From JBEIUL01 sp044356865 (GTDB lineage Bacteria > Planctomycetota > Phycisphaerae > Phycisphaerales > SM1A02), in the NCBI GenBank assembly GCA_044356865.1, contig JBIKVN010000013.1:1-25499 (forward strand): a stretch of 25,499 nucleotides of DNA. Direction: 5' to 3'. This document shows, one piece after another, positions 18,394-25,499 of the stretch. The notes under the pieces are model-generated. The model was not told where the DNA came from and searched no databases. It worked only from the letters and a program-made list of their open reading frames with translations. Each line of letters opens with the position of its first letter. Position 1 is the stretch's first letter. The position numbers and the translations under genes were made by a program.

Positions 18394-19958
18394 TCGCGAA
18401 GGATCCCCTCTTCGTCGGCCCCGGTGTAGATGCAGGTCACCACGCCGTCCTCGATCACCGCGACGACCGGCGTCTGGACCACGTACTGCGGTCCCGCGAC
18501 GAGTTCGGTGAACAAGCAGGCCGTCTCGGGCAGCTCGAGGGCGTTCGCCGGATCGGTGTCGGGAATCGCGACCGCCAGCGTCGGTGCCGGCAGTTCGCCG
18601 GTGAAGTGATCCATGAGCACCGCATGGCAATGGTCGCAATCGGCACGGTAGAGGAACAGGATCCTCTTCCCGGTGTTCAGGTCGATCGGGATCGGTCGCT
18701 TGATGAGGAGCGCGATCGCCTGTTCATCGATCCGCTGGCCCTTCCACTTCTCGAACTCGGGGATGTAGAACGGCTCGGCGGTCGCCGGCATCGGCGGGAA
18801 AGGCCGCGACGCGTCGACCGGCGAGGCCGGGGGCGGCGTCCCGGGAGCCGTGGCGGGCGGCTTCGCGAGCATCAGCGCCTCCTCGACCGCGCCGGGACGA
18901 TCGGTGTCGGTGCAGACCGCGACGACCGTGCCGTCCTCGGCGGTCACGATCGCGGGGGTCTGGACGACATACTCCGGGCCCTTGGGCAGCGTGTGCCGGG
19001 CGCACTTCCCGCACGGCATCGGATAGGGCTTCCCGCTGCCCGCATCCTCGGGAATCGCCACCGCGATCACCGGGTGCGGGAGTTCGCCGCTGAAATGCGT
19101 GTTCATCATCTCGAAGCAGTGGTCGCAGGTCGCCCGGTAGAAGACCAGGCTCACGCGACCCTTCGGGAAGCCCTCGGGCAGCGGGCGCGAGAGCTGCTGC
19201 AGGATCTTCTGGTCGGCGAGCTTCTGCCCGACCCACTTGCCGAAGTTCGGGAAGTAGAGCTTCTCGGGCACCGGCGGCGTCGCCGGGAAGCCGTGGTCCG
19301 CCACCGGTTCGACGGGCGCGACCGTCTCGCCGCCGCCTTCCAGCGAGATCCGCTTGTCGGGAACGCCGAACGAGAGGCCGTAGCCGACCACCAGGCTCGC
19401 GGCCGCGGCGCCGAGCGGGAAGAGCCCGGCGGGCCGCGTGCGTCCCCAGGCGTTCGGACGGCAGGCGACCACGACGGCCAGCAGGCACGCATCGATGAGC
19501 AGCATCGCTCCCGCGGGCGGGCCGCCCGAGCCGAAGCAGCCGCACGAGCCCGACAGCGTCGCGAGCAGGCCCTTCGTCTTGATCGCCTCGGCGGTCACCC
19601 CGGGGGCGATGGTGAGCACGAGGATGAGCACGAAGAGTCCCATCGTCGCCGCCGCGACCAGCCGGGCCAGCCGCGGCACGAACAGCATGAACCCGACCAG
19701 CACGATCTCGGTGCCGATCATGAACCGCATCGCGAAGTTGAGGAACGCCCCGAGGTCAGAGGCGTTGCCTGCACCGGCCAGCCAACGCACCGCGTCGAGC
19801 ACCGGCGGCGGAAGGAGGTTCGGATTCCGCTCGACGAGCTTGAACATCGCCCCGGCCAGCAGCCAGAGCGGAACGACGAACCGGCCGGCGAGGGTGCCGA
19901 GGACGCCACGGAGTCCGGCGTCGGGACCGAAGGGAGCGGGGGCGTTCTTCGTCGTCAT
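18378..19958 (-). CDS. MauE/DoxX-like membrane protein fused to two tandem thioredoxin-like domains
   Basis: This 526-residue protein starts with a membrane domain of about five helices (26-199). It carries LSGSCGCFGSGG (135-146), the C-G-C-F-G motif seen in MauE-type proteins that supply electrons or shape disulfides in the envelope. Two homologous domains follow, about 236-361 and 399-523. Each has KW-x-GQ, then a strand ending in C-D-H-C (C278/C281 and C441/C444), then GELP, a V-Q-T-P cis-proline loop and a late cysteine (C349, C509). Domain 1 also has a second pair C316/C319 (PCGKC); in domain 2 only C481 remains. The likely role is thiol-disulfide exchange outside the membrane. Start ATG 19958 has no obvious ribosome binding site. 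It is followed by a paralogous gene, overlapping 16 bp. Confidence 0.8.
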   Translation of the reverse strand: MTTKNAPAPFGPDAGLRGVLGTLAGRFVVPLWLLAGAMFKLVERNPNLLPPPVLDAVRWLAGAGNASDLGAFLNFAMRFMIGTEIVLVGFMLFVPRLARLVAAATMGLFVLILVLTIAPGVTAEAIKTKGLLATLSGSCGCFGSGGPPAGAMLLIDACLLAVVVACRPNAWGRTRPAGLFPLGAAAASLVVGYGLSFGVPDKRISLEGGGETVAPVEPVADHGFPATPPVPEKLYFPNFGKWVGQKLADQKILQQLSRPLPEGFPKGRVSLVFYRATCDHCFEMMNTHFSGELPHPVIAVAIPEDAGSGKPYPMPCGKCARHTLPKGPEYVVQTPAIVTAEDGTVVAVCTDTDRPGAVEEALMLAKPPATAPGTPPPASPVDASRPFPPMPATAEPFYIPEFEKWKGQRIDEQAIALLIKRPIPIDLNTGKRILFLYRADCDHCHAVLMDHFTGELPAPTLAVAIPDTDPANALELPETACLFTELVAGPQYVVQTPVVAVIEDGVVTCIYTGADEEGILRECLGR

Positions 19959-20026
19959 GGGAGTCCGGGGAAGATCGGTCAGTGCGGGGCGAGGGCTCGA
20001 ACCAGTGCCGACGGTGGGCGTTTCAC

Positions 20027-20593
20027 TCAGGGCTCGAGCCCCTCGCAGATGCAGTGGAGGATCGCCTGGTGCGCTTCCTGCACCGCCGCCCCGTCGCCTC
20101 CGCCCACGACGAGCGAAAGCGTGCAGAGCGGCCGGAGCGGCCCGCCGTCCCCTCCGAGCAGGCCGAGCGTCGCCGCGCCCTTCTCGCCGGCGACCGCGGC
20201 GACCTTCAGGAGATTCGGGCTCTTGCCGCTGGTCGAGAAGAGCACGAGGAGATCCCCCCGCCGGAGAAGAGCCCGGGCGGGGCGGGCGAAGATCTCGTCG
20301 AAGCCGAAATCATTCCCGATGCAGGTAAGGGCGGTGGGGTCGGCGGCCAGGGAAACCGCCGCGAGCGGAGGTCGGTTCGACCGGTAACGGCCGGTGAGTT
20401 CCTCGGCCAGGTGCAGGGCCTCGGCGGCCGAGCCGCCGTTGCCGGCGGTGAAGACCGTTCCGCCCGATCGCAGGGTGTCGGCGACGAGTTCGCAGGCGGC
20501 CACGAGGGTCGCGGACTGCTCGCGCAGCGAGGCGAACGCCGCGGCGGAGCGGTCGAGCCTCTGGCGCACGAGGTCGGCGATGGGGGCCGGCAT
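20027..20593 (-). CDS. gmhA: Phosphoheptose isomerase (SIS domain)
   Basis: GmhA converts sedoheptulose-7-phosphate to heptose-7-phosphate, the first step toward ADP-heptose for the LPS core. The 188-residue protein has GNGGSAAEALHLAEELTGRY (51-70), with E65 at the position of the catalytic glutamate of E. coli GmhA. It also has LTCIGNDFGFDEIF, RRGDLLVLFSTSGKSPN (111-127) and the C-terminal VQEAHQAILH with two histidines (H175, H180) for the metal/catalytic site. Related SIS proteins such as DiaA share part of this, but the length and E65 favour GmhA. Start ATG 20593 lies 9 bp after TACAAT on the minus strand and has no ribosome binding site. The other heptose genes are not in the window. Confidence 0.85.
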   Translation of the reverse strand: MPAPIADLVRQRLDRSAAAFASLREQSATLVAACELVADTLRSGGTVFTAGNGGSAAEALHLAEELTGRYRSNRPPLAAVSLAADPTALTCIGNDFGFDEIFARPARALLRRGDLLVLFSTSGKSPNLLKVAAVAGEKGAATLGLLGGDGGPLRPLCTLSLVVGGGDGAAVQEAHQAILHCICEGLEP

Positions 20594-20602
20594 GGGGTCC
20601 GG

Positions 20603-20608
20603 ATTGTA
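20603..20608 (-). promoter_or_regulatory. Candidate -10 (TACAAT) for gmhA, overlapping a plus-strand TAGGGT
   Basis: On the minus strand TACAAT, five of six bases of the consensus, ends 9 bp before the gmhA ATG at 20593. The plus strand carries TAGGGT at 20607-20612, sharing two base pairs, which could start the photolyase operon with a leader of about 55 nt. No -35 consensus is seen. Confidence 0.5.
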
Positions 20609-20673
20609 GGGTTCGAGGCCCGAGGGGCCGCCGGGCGGGGAATCCCGAACCGCGGGTCCGGCGAAGCGGGCCG

Positions 20674-22362
20674 GTGGCCCACTTCCGCGAAGAACTCGCC
20701 CGTCGTTCGGTCCGCAGCCGAACGGTCTCGGGATGGGTCCTGGTCGCGCCCGACCAGCTGACGCTCGACATCGGTCCGCTGGCCCGCGACCGGAACGCCG
20801 GCGTCCTGCTGGTCGAGAGCGAGGAGTGGCTCTCGCGCCGTCCGTACCACCGCCAGCGGCTCGCGTGGATCCTGCTCGCGATGCGGGCGTTCGCCCTCGA
20901 GGCGGCGGCCGACGGCCGGTGCGTCCGGTACGAGTCGACCGACGGTCCGATCGTCGAGGCGGTCGAGCGGTTCACCCGCGGCTCGCGACGGGTGCAGCTC
21001 ATGCAGCCGGCCGAGCGCGAGCTGCGGGCCGAACTCGCGCCGCTCGTCGAGCGGGGCCTCGTCGAGATCGTCCCGCACGAGGGCTGGCTCACGACGGGCG
21101 AGGACTTCCGCGCCTCGTTCCCGAAGGCGAAGCCGCCCTACCGGATGGACACCTTCTACCGGACCGTGCGGAAGCGCACGGGAGTCCTCGTCGAGAAGGG
21201 CAAGCCGGTCGGCGGGGCCTGGAGTTTCGACGCCGAGAATCGCCGGCCCTGGCCGGGAACGCCGGCCGCGCCCGAGCCGCCGCGGTTTCCGCCGTCGCCG
21301 CTGCGGACGGAACTCGCGAAGGAGTTCGACGGGCGTTTCGCGTCCCATCCGGGCCACCTCGATCTCGCGACGATTCCCGAGACCCGCGACGAGGTCGACG
21401 CCCTCTGGTCGTGGGCCCGTCGCGAATGCCTCGAGCACTTCGGACCGTTCGAGGATGCGATGAGCGTCCGGAGCCGCGGGCTCTTCCACACGCGGATCTC
21501 GCCGGCGATGAACCTGTTGCGGATCCTGCCGTCGCGGGTCGTCGCTGACACGCTCGCGATGCGGCTGCCGCTCGCGAGCCAGGAGGGATTCATCCGCCAG
21601 ATCCTCGGCTGGCGCGAGTTCGTCCGGCATGTGCACGAGGCCACCGACGGGTTCCGGACCGGCCTCGCGGTCGAGGCGGAGACGGTCCGGAAGCCCGGCC
21701 GCGCTGGCCTGCCCGCGAAGGCCAAGACGCCGGCTCCGCCCCCGGGCGTCGACGGCGGCGGGGCCCCCGACGCGCTCGCCGCCGACCTTCCGCTTCCCGC
21801 GGCCTTCTGGGGCGAGGCGTGGCCCGACGGGGCGAGGCCGAGCGGCCTGAACTGCCTCGATCGCGTCGTCGCCGATGTCTGGGCGGAGGGCTGGAGCCAC
21901 CACATCACGCGGCTGATGGTCCTCTCGAACCTCGCGACGCTCGTCGGCGTCCGGCCCCGCGAGCTCACCGACTGGTTCTGGATCGCCTACGCCGACGCCT
22001 GGGAGTGGGTGGTCGAGCCGAACGTCCTCGGCATGGGCACCTTTGCGGCCGGCGAGACGATGACCACGAAGCCGTACATCAGCGGCGCCGGCTACCTCGC
22101 GAAGATGAGCGACTACTGCGCGGGCTGCGCGTTCGATCCCGCGAAGGACTGCCCGCTCACCCCGCTGTACTGGGCGTTTCTCGCCCGCCACGAGAAGTTG
22201 CTCGCCCGGAATCCCCGGATGGGCGTCGTGCTGGCCGCGATGCGGAAGCGCGGGCCCGAGCGGCAGGGGAAGGACCGGGCGGCGTTCGTCCATGTCCGCG
22301 AGGTTCTCGTCCGCGGCGAGCGGCTCGGGCCCACGCGGGCGGATACGCTGTGGGCCCGATGA
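20674..22362 (+). CDS. Fe-S cryptochrome/photolyase, probable (6-4) photolyase (PhrB-like)
   Basis: The 562-residue protein belongs to the deoxyribodipyrimidine photolyase-related family (PF04244 type). These proteins bind FAD and a [4Fe-4S] cluster and repair (6-4) photoproducts with light. Key stretches are YHRQRLAWILLAMRAFA, PPYRMDTFYRTVRKRTG, FIRQILGWREFVRHV, WSHHITRLMVLSNLATL and TTKPYISGAGYLAKMSDYC. The four cluster cysteines are C394, C482, C485 and C493. The first three keep the spacing I know for A. tumefaciens PhrB (88 and 3 residues); the last gap is 8 residues, not 13. About 40 extra Ala/Pro-rich residues precede C394. The GTG start has no clear ribosome binding site; a start a few codons inside cannot be excluded. 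It overlaps the next gene by ATGA. Confidence 0.88.
   Translation: MAHFREELARRSVRSRTVSGWVLVAPDQLTLDIGPLARDRNAGVLLVESEEWLSRRPYHRQRLAWILLAMRAFALEAAADGRCVRYESTDGPIVEAVERFTRGSRRVQLMQPAERELRAELAPLVERGLVEIVPHEGWLTTGEDFRASFPKAKPPYRMDTFYRTVRKRTGVLVEKGKPVGGAWSFDAENRRPWPGTPAAPEPPRFPPSPLRTELAKEFDGRFASHPGHLDLATIPETRDEVDALWSWARRECLEHFGPFEDAMSVRSRGLFHTRISPAMNLLRILPSRVVADTLAMRLPLASQEGFIRQILGWREFVRHVHEATDGFRTGLAVEAETVRKPGRAGLPAKAKTPAPPPGVDGGGAPDALAADLPLPAAFWGEAWPDGARPSGLNCLDRVVADVWAEGWSHHITRLMVLSNLATLVGVRPRELTDWFWIAYADAWEWVVEPNVLGMGTFAAGETMTTKPYISGAGYLAKMSDYCAGCAFDPAKDCPLTPLYWAFLARHEKLLARNPRMGVVLAAMRKRGPERQGKDRAAFVHVREVLVRGERLGPTRADTLWAR
22344..22349 (+). promoter_or_regulatory. Possible internal -10 (TACGCT) for the epimerase gene
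   Basis: TACGCT ends 9 bp before the ATG at 22359 and lies inside the last codons of the photolyase gene. The spacing matches the other leaderless candidates, but this start is also coupled to the upstream gene by an ATGA overlap, so the site may be fortuitous. Confidence 0.3.
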
Positions 22363-23753
22363 GCGACGCCCGACGATTCGAACGGTCGAGCCGACTCGAC
22401 GTGCCCGCGTCGGCGCTGGCGGCGTGGCACTTCCGCCGCGGGGCCCTCGAGCGGCTGGTCCCGCCGTGGAGCGGCGTCGCGGCGAAGGGCGACGCCCCGC
22501 CGGTGAGCGAGGGGTCGCGGGTCACGCTGTCGATCCCGGTGGGGCCGTTCCGCATCGAATGGGTCGCCCGCCACGAATCGATCGAGCCCGATCGCAGCTT
22601 CGTCGACGTGATGGAACGCGGCCCGTTCGCGTCGTGGCGGCATCGGCATTCGTTCCTTCCGGTCGAAGGCCGGCCGGGTTCGAGCGAGCTTCGCGACGAG
22701 ATCGAGTTCCGGCTGAAGGGCGGTACGCCCGGGAACCTCGCCGCGGGTTTCGCCGTCGATCGCGTGCTGAAGCGCGACTTCGCCTGGCGACACCGCCGCA
22801 TGGCGATCGACTTGCGGCGGCATGCGGAACTTTCGCGAGAACCGCTGCGGATCGCGGTGAGCGGCGCGTCCGGTCTCGTGGGCAGCCAGCTCTGCGCGTT
22901 CCTCTCGACCGGCGGCCATGAGGTCCGGCGGATCGTCCGCACGCGGCCCGATGCGGCCCGGGGCGACATCCTGCTCGACGCCGGCCGCGGTGAGGTCGAC
23001 GCGGCCGGGCTCGAGGGGCTCGATGCGGTCGTGCATCTGGCCGGCGAGCCGATCGCGGAAGGCCGATGGACCGAAGCGAAGAAGAAGGCGATCCGCGAGA
23101 GTCGCGTCAAGGGCACGGCGCTGCTTGCCCGGGCGCTGGCCGGACTTTCGCTCAAGCCGCGCTGCCTCGTCTCGGCCTCGGCGATCGGCTTCTACGGCGA
23201 CCGGCCGGGATCGGCGATCGACGAGTCGGCGGCCCGCGGCTCGGGCTTCCTCGCGGAAACCTGCGAACTCTGGGAACGGGCCGCCCGCGAGGCGACCGAC
23301 GCGGGCATCCGCACCGTGCATCCGCGGATCGGCATCGTCCTCAGCGGCCGCGGCGGGGCCCTCGCGAAGATGCGGCTGCCCTTCTCGCTCGGCCTCGGCG
23401 GCCCGATCGGCTCGGGAAGGCAAGGCATGTCGTGGGTCGCGCTTGACGATCTGCTCGCGATGGTGCTCTTCGCGATCGTGACCCCAGCGATGGCCGGACC
23501 GTTCAACGCGACGGCCCCGAGCCCGGTCGACAACGCGACCTTCGGGCGCACCTTCGGAAGCGTCCTGTCGCGGCCGGCGTTCCTGCCGACGCCCGGTTTC
23601 GCCCTCGAGGTCGCCTTCGGCGAGCTTGCGAGGGAAGCGCTGCTCACCGGCGCGTTCGTGAAGCCGGCGCGTCTGGCCGCCGCCGGCTTCCGCTTCGACT
23701 TTCCCACGCTCGAGGACGCCTTGCGGTTCGAACTCGGCCGCCTCCGCGACTGA
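22359..23753 (+). CDS. SRPBCC-domain / TIGR01777-type NAD(P)-dependent epimerase fusion
   Basis: The 464-residue protein joins two domains. Residues 1-155 form a START/SRPBCC-like fold (FERSSRLDVPASALAAWHF, VERGPFASWRHRHSF-like strands), commonly a hydrophobic-ligand pocket. Residues 163-464 are a short-chain dehydrogenase/epimerase with the nucleotide loop GASGLVGSQL (169-178) and VVHLAGEPIAEGRWT. SASAIGFYGDR holds the catalytic-type tyrosine region, and the C-terminus contains FNATAPSPVDN and the DUF1731-like FLPTPGFALEVAFGELA. This is the YfcH/SulA-like TIGR01777 family, whose substrate is unknown. The fusion is known in other bacteria. Its place between two photolyases, joined by ATGA at one end and a 2-bp gap at the other, suggests co-expression under UV or light. 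Confidence 0.85.
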   Translation: MSDARRFERSSRLDVPASALAAWHFRRGALERLVPPWSGVAAKGDAPPVSEGSRVTLSIPVGPFRIEWVARHESIEPDRSFVDVMERGPFASWRHRHSFLPVEGRPGSSELRDEIEFRLKGGTPGNLAAGFAVDRVLKRDFAWRHRRMAIDLRRHAELSREPLRIAVSGASGLVGSQLCAFLSTGGHEVRRIVRTRPDAARGDILLDAGRGEVDAAGLEGLDAVVHLAGEPIAEGRWTEAKKKAIRESRVKGTALLARALAGLSLKPRCLVSASAIGFYGDRPGSAIDESAARGSGFLAETCELWERAAREATDAGIRTVHPRIGIVLSGRGGALAKMRLPFSLGLGGPIGSGRQGMSWVALDDLLAMVLFAIVTPAMAGPFNATAPSPVDNATFGRTFGSVLSRPAFLPTPGFALEVAFGELAREALLTGAFVKPARLAAAGFRFDFPTLEDALRFELGRLRD

Positions 23754-23755
23754 AC

Positions 23756-25237
23756 ATGCCGAACGCCCCGACCATCCTCTGGTTCCGCCAGGACCTCCGC
23801 CTCGACGACCAGCCCGCGCTGCGGCGGGCGGTCGAGCGCGGAGGACCGGTGATCCCGTTCTACCTGCATTCGCCGGCCGACGAGGGTCCGTGGGCCATGG
23901 GTGGCGCGTCGTGCTGGTGGCTGCATCGCTCGCTGACGTCGCTCGCGGCGTCGCTCGCCGAACGGGGTTGCCCGCTCGTGATCCGCACCGGCCGGGCGAT
24001 CGACCAGATTCCCACCCTCGTCGCCGAGATCGGCGCCGATGCGGTCGTCGCGGGCCGGCGCTTCGAGCCGGCGGCGATCGAGGTCGAGGCGGCGCTGCGC
24101 GAGGCCCTCAAGCGAAAGAAGGCCAGCCTCGATCTCGTCGAGACGCAACTCCTCCACGTCACCGAGTCGATCCGCACCGGCGGCGGGGCGCCGTACAAGG
24201 TCTACACGCCATTCAGCCGCAACTGCCGGAAGGCGACCCCGCCGGGGAAGCCGATGGCGGCGCCGGAACTGCCGAGACTCGCGCGGGCCCCGAAGTCGGA
24301 GTCGATCGCGAAACTCGGCCTCTTGCCGAAGGATCGCGGCCAGCCGGCGTGGGACCTCGAGTTCCCGAAGCTCTGGCAGCCCGGCGAGGCCGGGGCGAAA
24401 GCCCGGCTCGACCGCTTCCTCGCCAAGCCGATCGCGACCTACGGGACCGATCGCGACCTGCCCGACGTCGACGGGACCTCGGGCCTTTCGGCCCACCTCC
24501 ACTTCGGCGAGATCTCGATCCGCCGCATCTGGCACGCGGTCGAGGCGACGATCGCCAAACGCAACGACGAGGCGTTCACGGTCGAGGCCGAGAAGTTCCG
24601 CGCGGAGCTCCTGTGGCGTGAGTTCGCCCACCACGTGCTGGTGCATTTCCCGCGCACCGACCTCGCGCCGCTGCGTCCGGAGTTCGCCCGCTTCCCGTGG
24701 CGGAAGGATTCCGCATCGCTTGCGGCCTGGAAGCGGGGCCTCACCGGCTATCCGCTCGTCGACGCGGGCATGCGGCAGCTGCGGACCACGGGGTGGATGC
24801 ACAACCGCGTCCGCATGGTCGTCGCGAGCTTCCTCGTGAAGCACCTCCTGCTGCCGTGGCAGGACGGGGCCCGCTGGTTCTGGGACAACCTCGTCGACGC
24901 CGATCTGGCGAGCAATTCCCTCGGCTGGCAATGGAGCGCCGGGTGCGGCGCCGACGCGGCGCCGTACTTCCGCATCTTCAACCCGGTCGCGCAGGGCGAG
25001 AAGTTCGATCCCGACGCCCGCTACATCCGGCGGTGGGTGCCGGAGCTGGCGAAGCTGCCGACGAAGTTCGTGCACGCCCCGTGGACGGCTCCCGCCCCGA
25101 CGCTCGCGAATGCCGGAGTCGCGCTCGGGAAGACCTATCCGAAGCCGATCGTCGACCACGCGAAGGCGCGGGAGCGGGCGCTCGGGGCGCTCTCGACCAT
25201 CAGCAAGGGGAAGGTCGCCGCGGGGGGTGACGCGTGA
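23756..25237 (+). CDS. phr: Class I CPD photolyase (deoxyribodipyrimidine photo-lyase)
   Basis: This 493-residue flavoenzyme uses blue light to split cyclobutane pyrimidine dimers. The N-terminal alpha/beta antenna domain starts with ILWFRQDLRLDDQPAL. FAD-site stretches are GTSGLSAHLHFGEIS (240-254), ELLWREF (284-290), GYPLVDAGMRQLRTTGWMHN (331-350) and DADLASNSLGWQW (381-393). The tryptophan chain W315, W368, W391 keeps the exact spacing (53 and 23) of W306, W359 and W382 in E. coli photolyase. The tail QGEKFDPDARYIRRW is also typical of the class. Length is slightly above E. coli's 472. It starts 2 bp after the epimerase gene and its stop overlaps the next start by GTGA. Confidence 0.95.
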   Translation: MPNAPTILWFRQDLRLDDQPALRRAVERGGPVIPFYLHSPADEGPWAMGGASCWWLHRSLTSLAASLAERGCPLVIRTGRAIDQIPTLVAEIGADAVVAGRRFEPAAIEVEAALREALKRKKASLDLVETQLLHVTESIRTGGGAPYKVYTPFSRNCRKATPPGKPMAAPELPRLARAPKSESIAKLGLLPKDRGQPAWDLEFPKLWQPGEAGAKARLDRFLAKPIATYGTDRDLPDVDGTSGLSAHLHFGEISIRRIWHAVEATIAKRNDEAFTVEAEKFRAELLWREFAHHVLVHFPRTDLAPLRPEFARFPWRKDSASLAAWKRGLTGYPLVDAGMRQLRTTGWMHNRVRMVVASFLVKHLLLPWQDGARWFWDNLVDADLASNSLGWQWSAGCGADAAPYFRIFNPVAQGEKFDPDARYIRRWVPELAKLPTKFVHAPWTAPAPTLANAGVALGKTYPKPIVDHAKARERALGALSTISKGKVAAGGDA

Positions 25238-25499
25238 TCTCGCTCGTGATCGCGGCGATTCTTCTTCAGGCAACGCCGCCGGCCCCGGCCCCGGCTGCCG
25301 CGGGGACGGCACCCGTCGCGAAGGCGGCAGCTCCGCGAGCGAAGCGGGCCGATCTCGGCCGGTCGTACCTCCTGCTCGAACGGGCCCTCGACGGGCGGGA
25401 ACTGACGCCCGAGCGGCGGGCCGAGTTCAACCGTCGCGTCGATCGCGTCGCGGGGCTCTTTTTCGCGAACCGCTTCGCGGACGCGATGCGGCTCATTGC
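25234..25499 (+). CDS. Start of a secreted protein of unknown function (partial, 3' end outside window)
   Basis: A GTG at 25234 overlaps the photolyase stop (GTGA 25234-25237) and is preceded by a G-rich ribosome binding site (GGGGGG at 25222-25227). The first 88 codons are visible. They give a short hydrophobic leader (ISLVIAAILLQA), an Ala/Pro-rich stretch and a charged helical part (ADLGRSYLLLERALDGRELT). The latter looks like the beginning of a helical, possibly TPR-like or lipolytic, domain, but no family can be named. The leader suggests export. Its link to the photolyase operon is translational only, as far as can be seen. Confidence 0.6.
   Translation, partial: MISLVIAAILLQATPPAPAPAAAGTAPVAKAAAPRAKRADLGRSYLLLERALDGRELTPERRAEFNRRVDRVAGLFFANRFADAMRLI

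Noticed and set aside
20030..20041. Perfect palindrome GGGCTCGAGCCC at the gmhA stop as a terminator or operator
   Set aside because: It has no loop and no T-run and mostly encodes the last codons of gmhA; short GC palindromes are frequent in such DNA.

Overview
The window is GC-rich bacterial chromosome (rough impression about 70% GC), tightly packed, with many ATGA/GTGA gene overlaps and no phage, transposon or CRISPR sequence. It carries MreBCD elongasome genes, a phosphoheptose isomerase (implying an LPS-like outer membrane), an ECF-type sigma operon and MauE/thioredoxin-like membrane proteins. Together these suggest a Gram-negative bacterium, possibly a planctomycete of the Phycisphaerae type. 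That placement is an impression from gene content and is not proven.

Layout. 1-165: tail of a HEAT-repeat protein. 258-5371: an envelope and cell-shape block with a membrane-anchored coiled-coil protein, a 54-residue membrane protein, mreB, mreC, mreD and a GlmU-like nucleotidyl/acetyltransferase. 5376-8252: DNA polymerase I with an apparently intact proofreading site. 8311-8514: a compact tRNA-Asp(GTC) unit with promoter, leader hairpin, tRNA and terminator. 8523-9388: a divergent pair (peroxiredoxin-like; zinc-ribbon membrane protein) whose start codons are 20 bp apart and appear to share one -10 element. 9480-10849: an orphan NarL-type response regulator overlapping an RluA-type pseudouridine synthase. 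10815-12445 (minus): a putative lipoprotein and an amidohydrolase-fold protein that has lost its metal ligands. 12500-17375: ubiE/menG-type methyltransferase, then an overlapping chain of sigma factor, small membrane protein, 518-residue secreted protein, tilS and a degenerate receiver domain. 17365-19958 (minus): two membrane proteins carrying three related thioredoxin-like domains. 20027-20593 (minus): gmhA. 20674-25237: a light-repair operon with an Fe-S (6-4)-type photolyase, an SRPBCC-epimerase fusion and a class I CPD photolyase. 25234-end: start of a secreted protein.

The least ordinary signals are four. First, a TAnnnT hexamer lies 6-10 nt before the start codon of nine genes, which points to leaderless mRNAs; one pair shares the hexamer on both strands. 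Second, an exported dithiol module is repeated three times across two adjacent membrane proteins. Third, two proteins keep a classic fold but lack its active-site residues: the amidohydrolase at 11534-12445 and the receiver at 16995-17375. Fourth, tilS is embedded in a sigma-factor operon. All identifications come from motif reading only; no database search was run.
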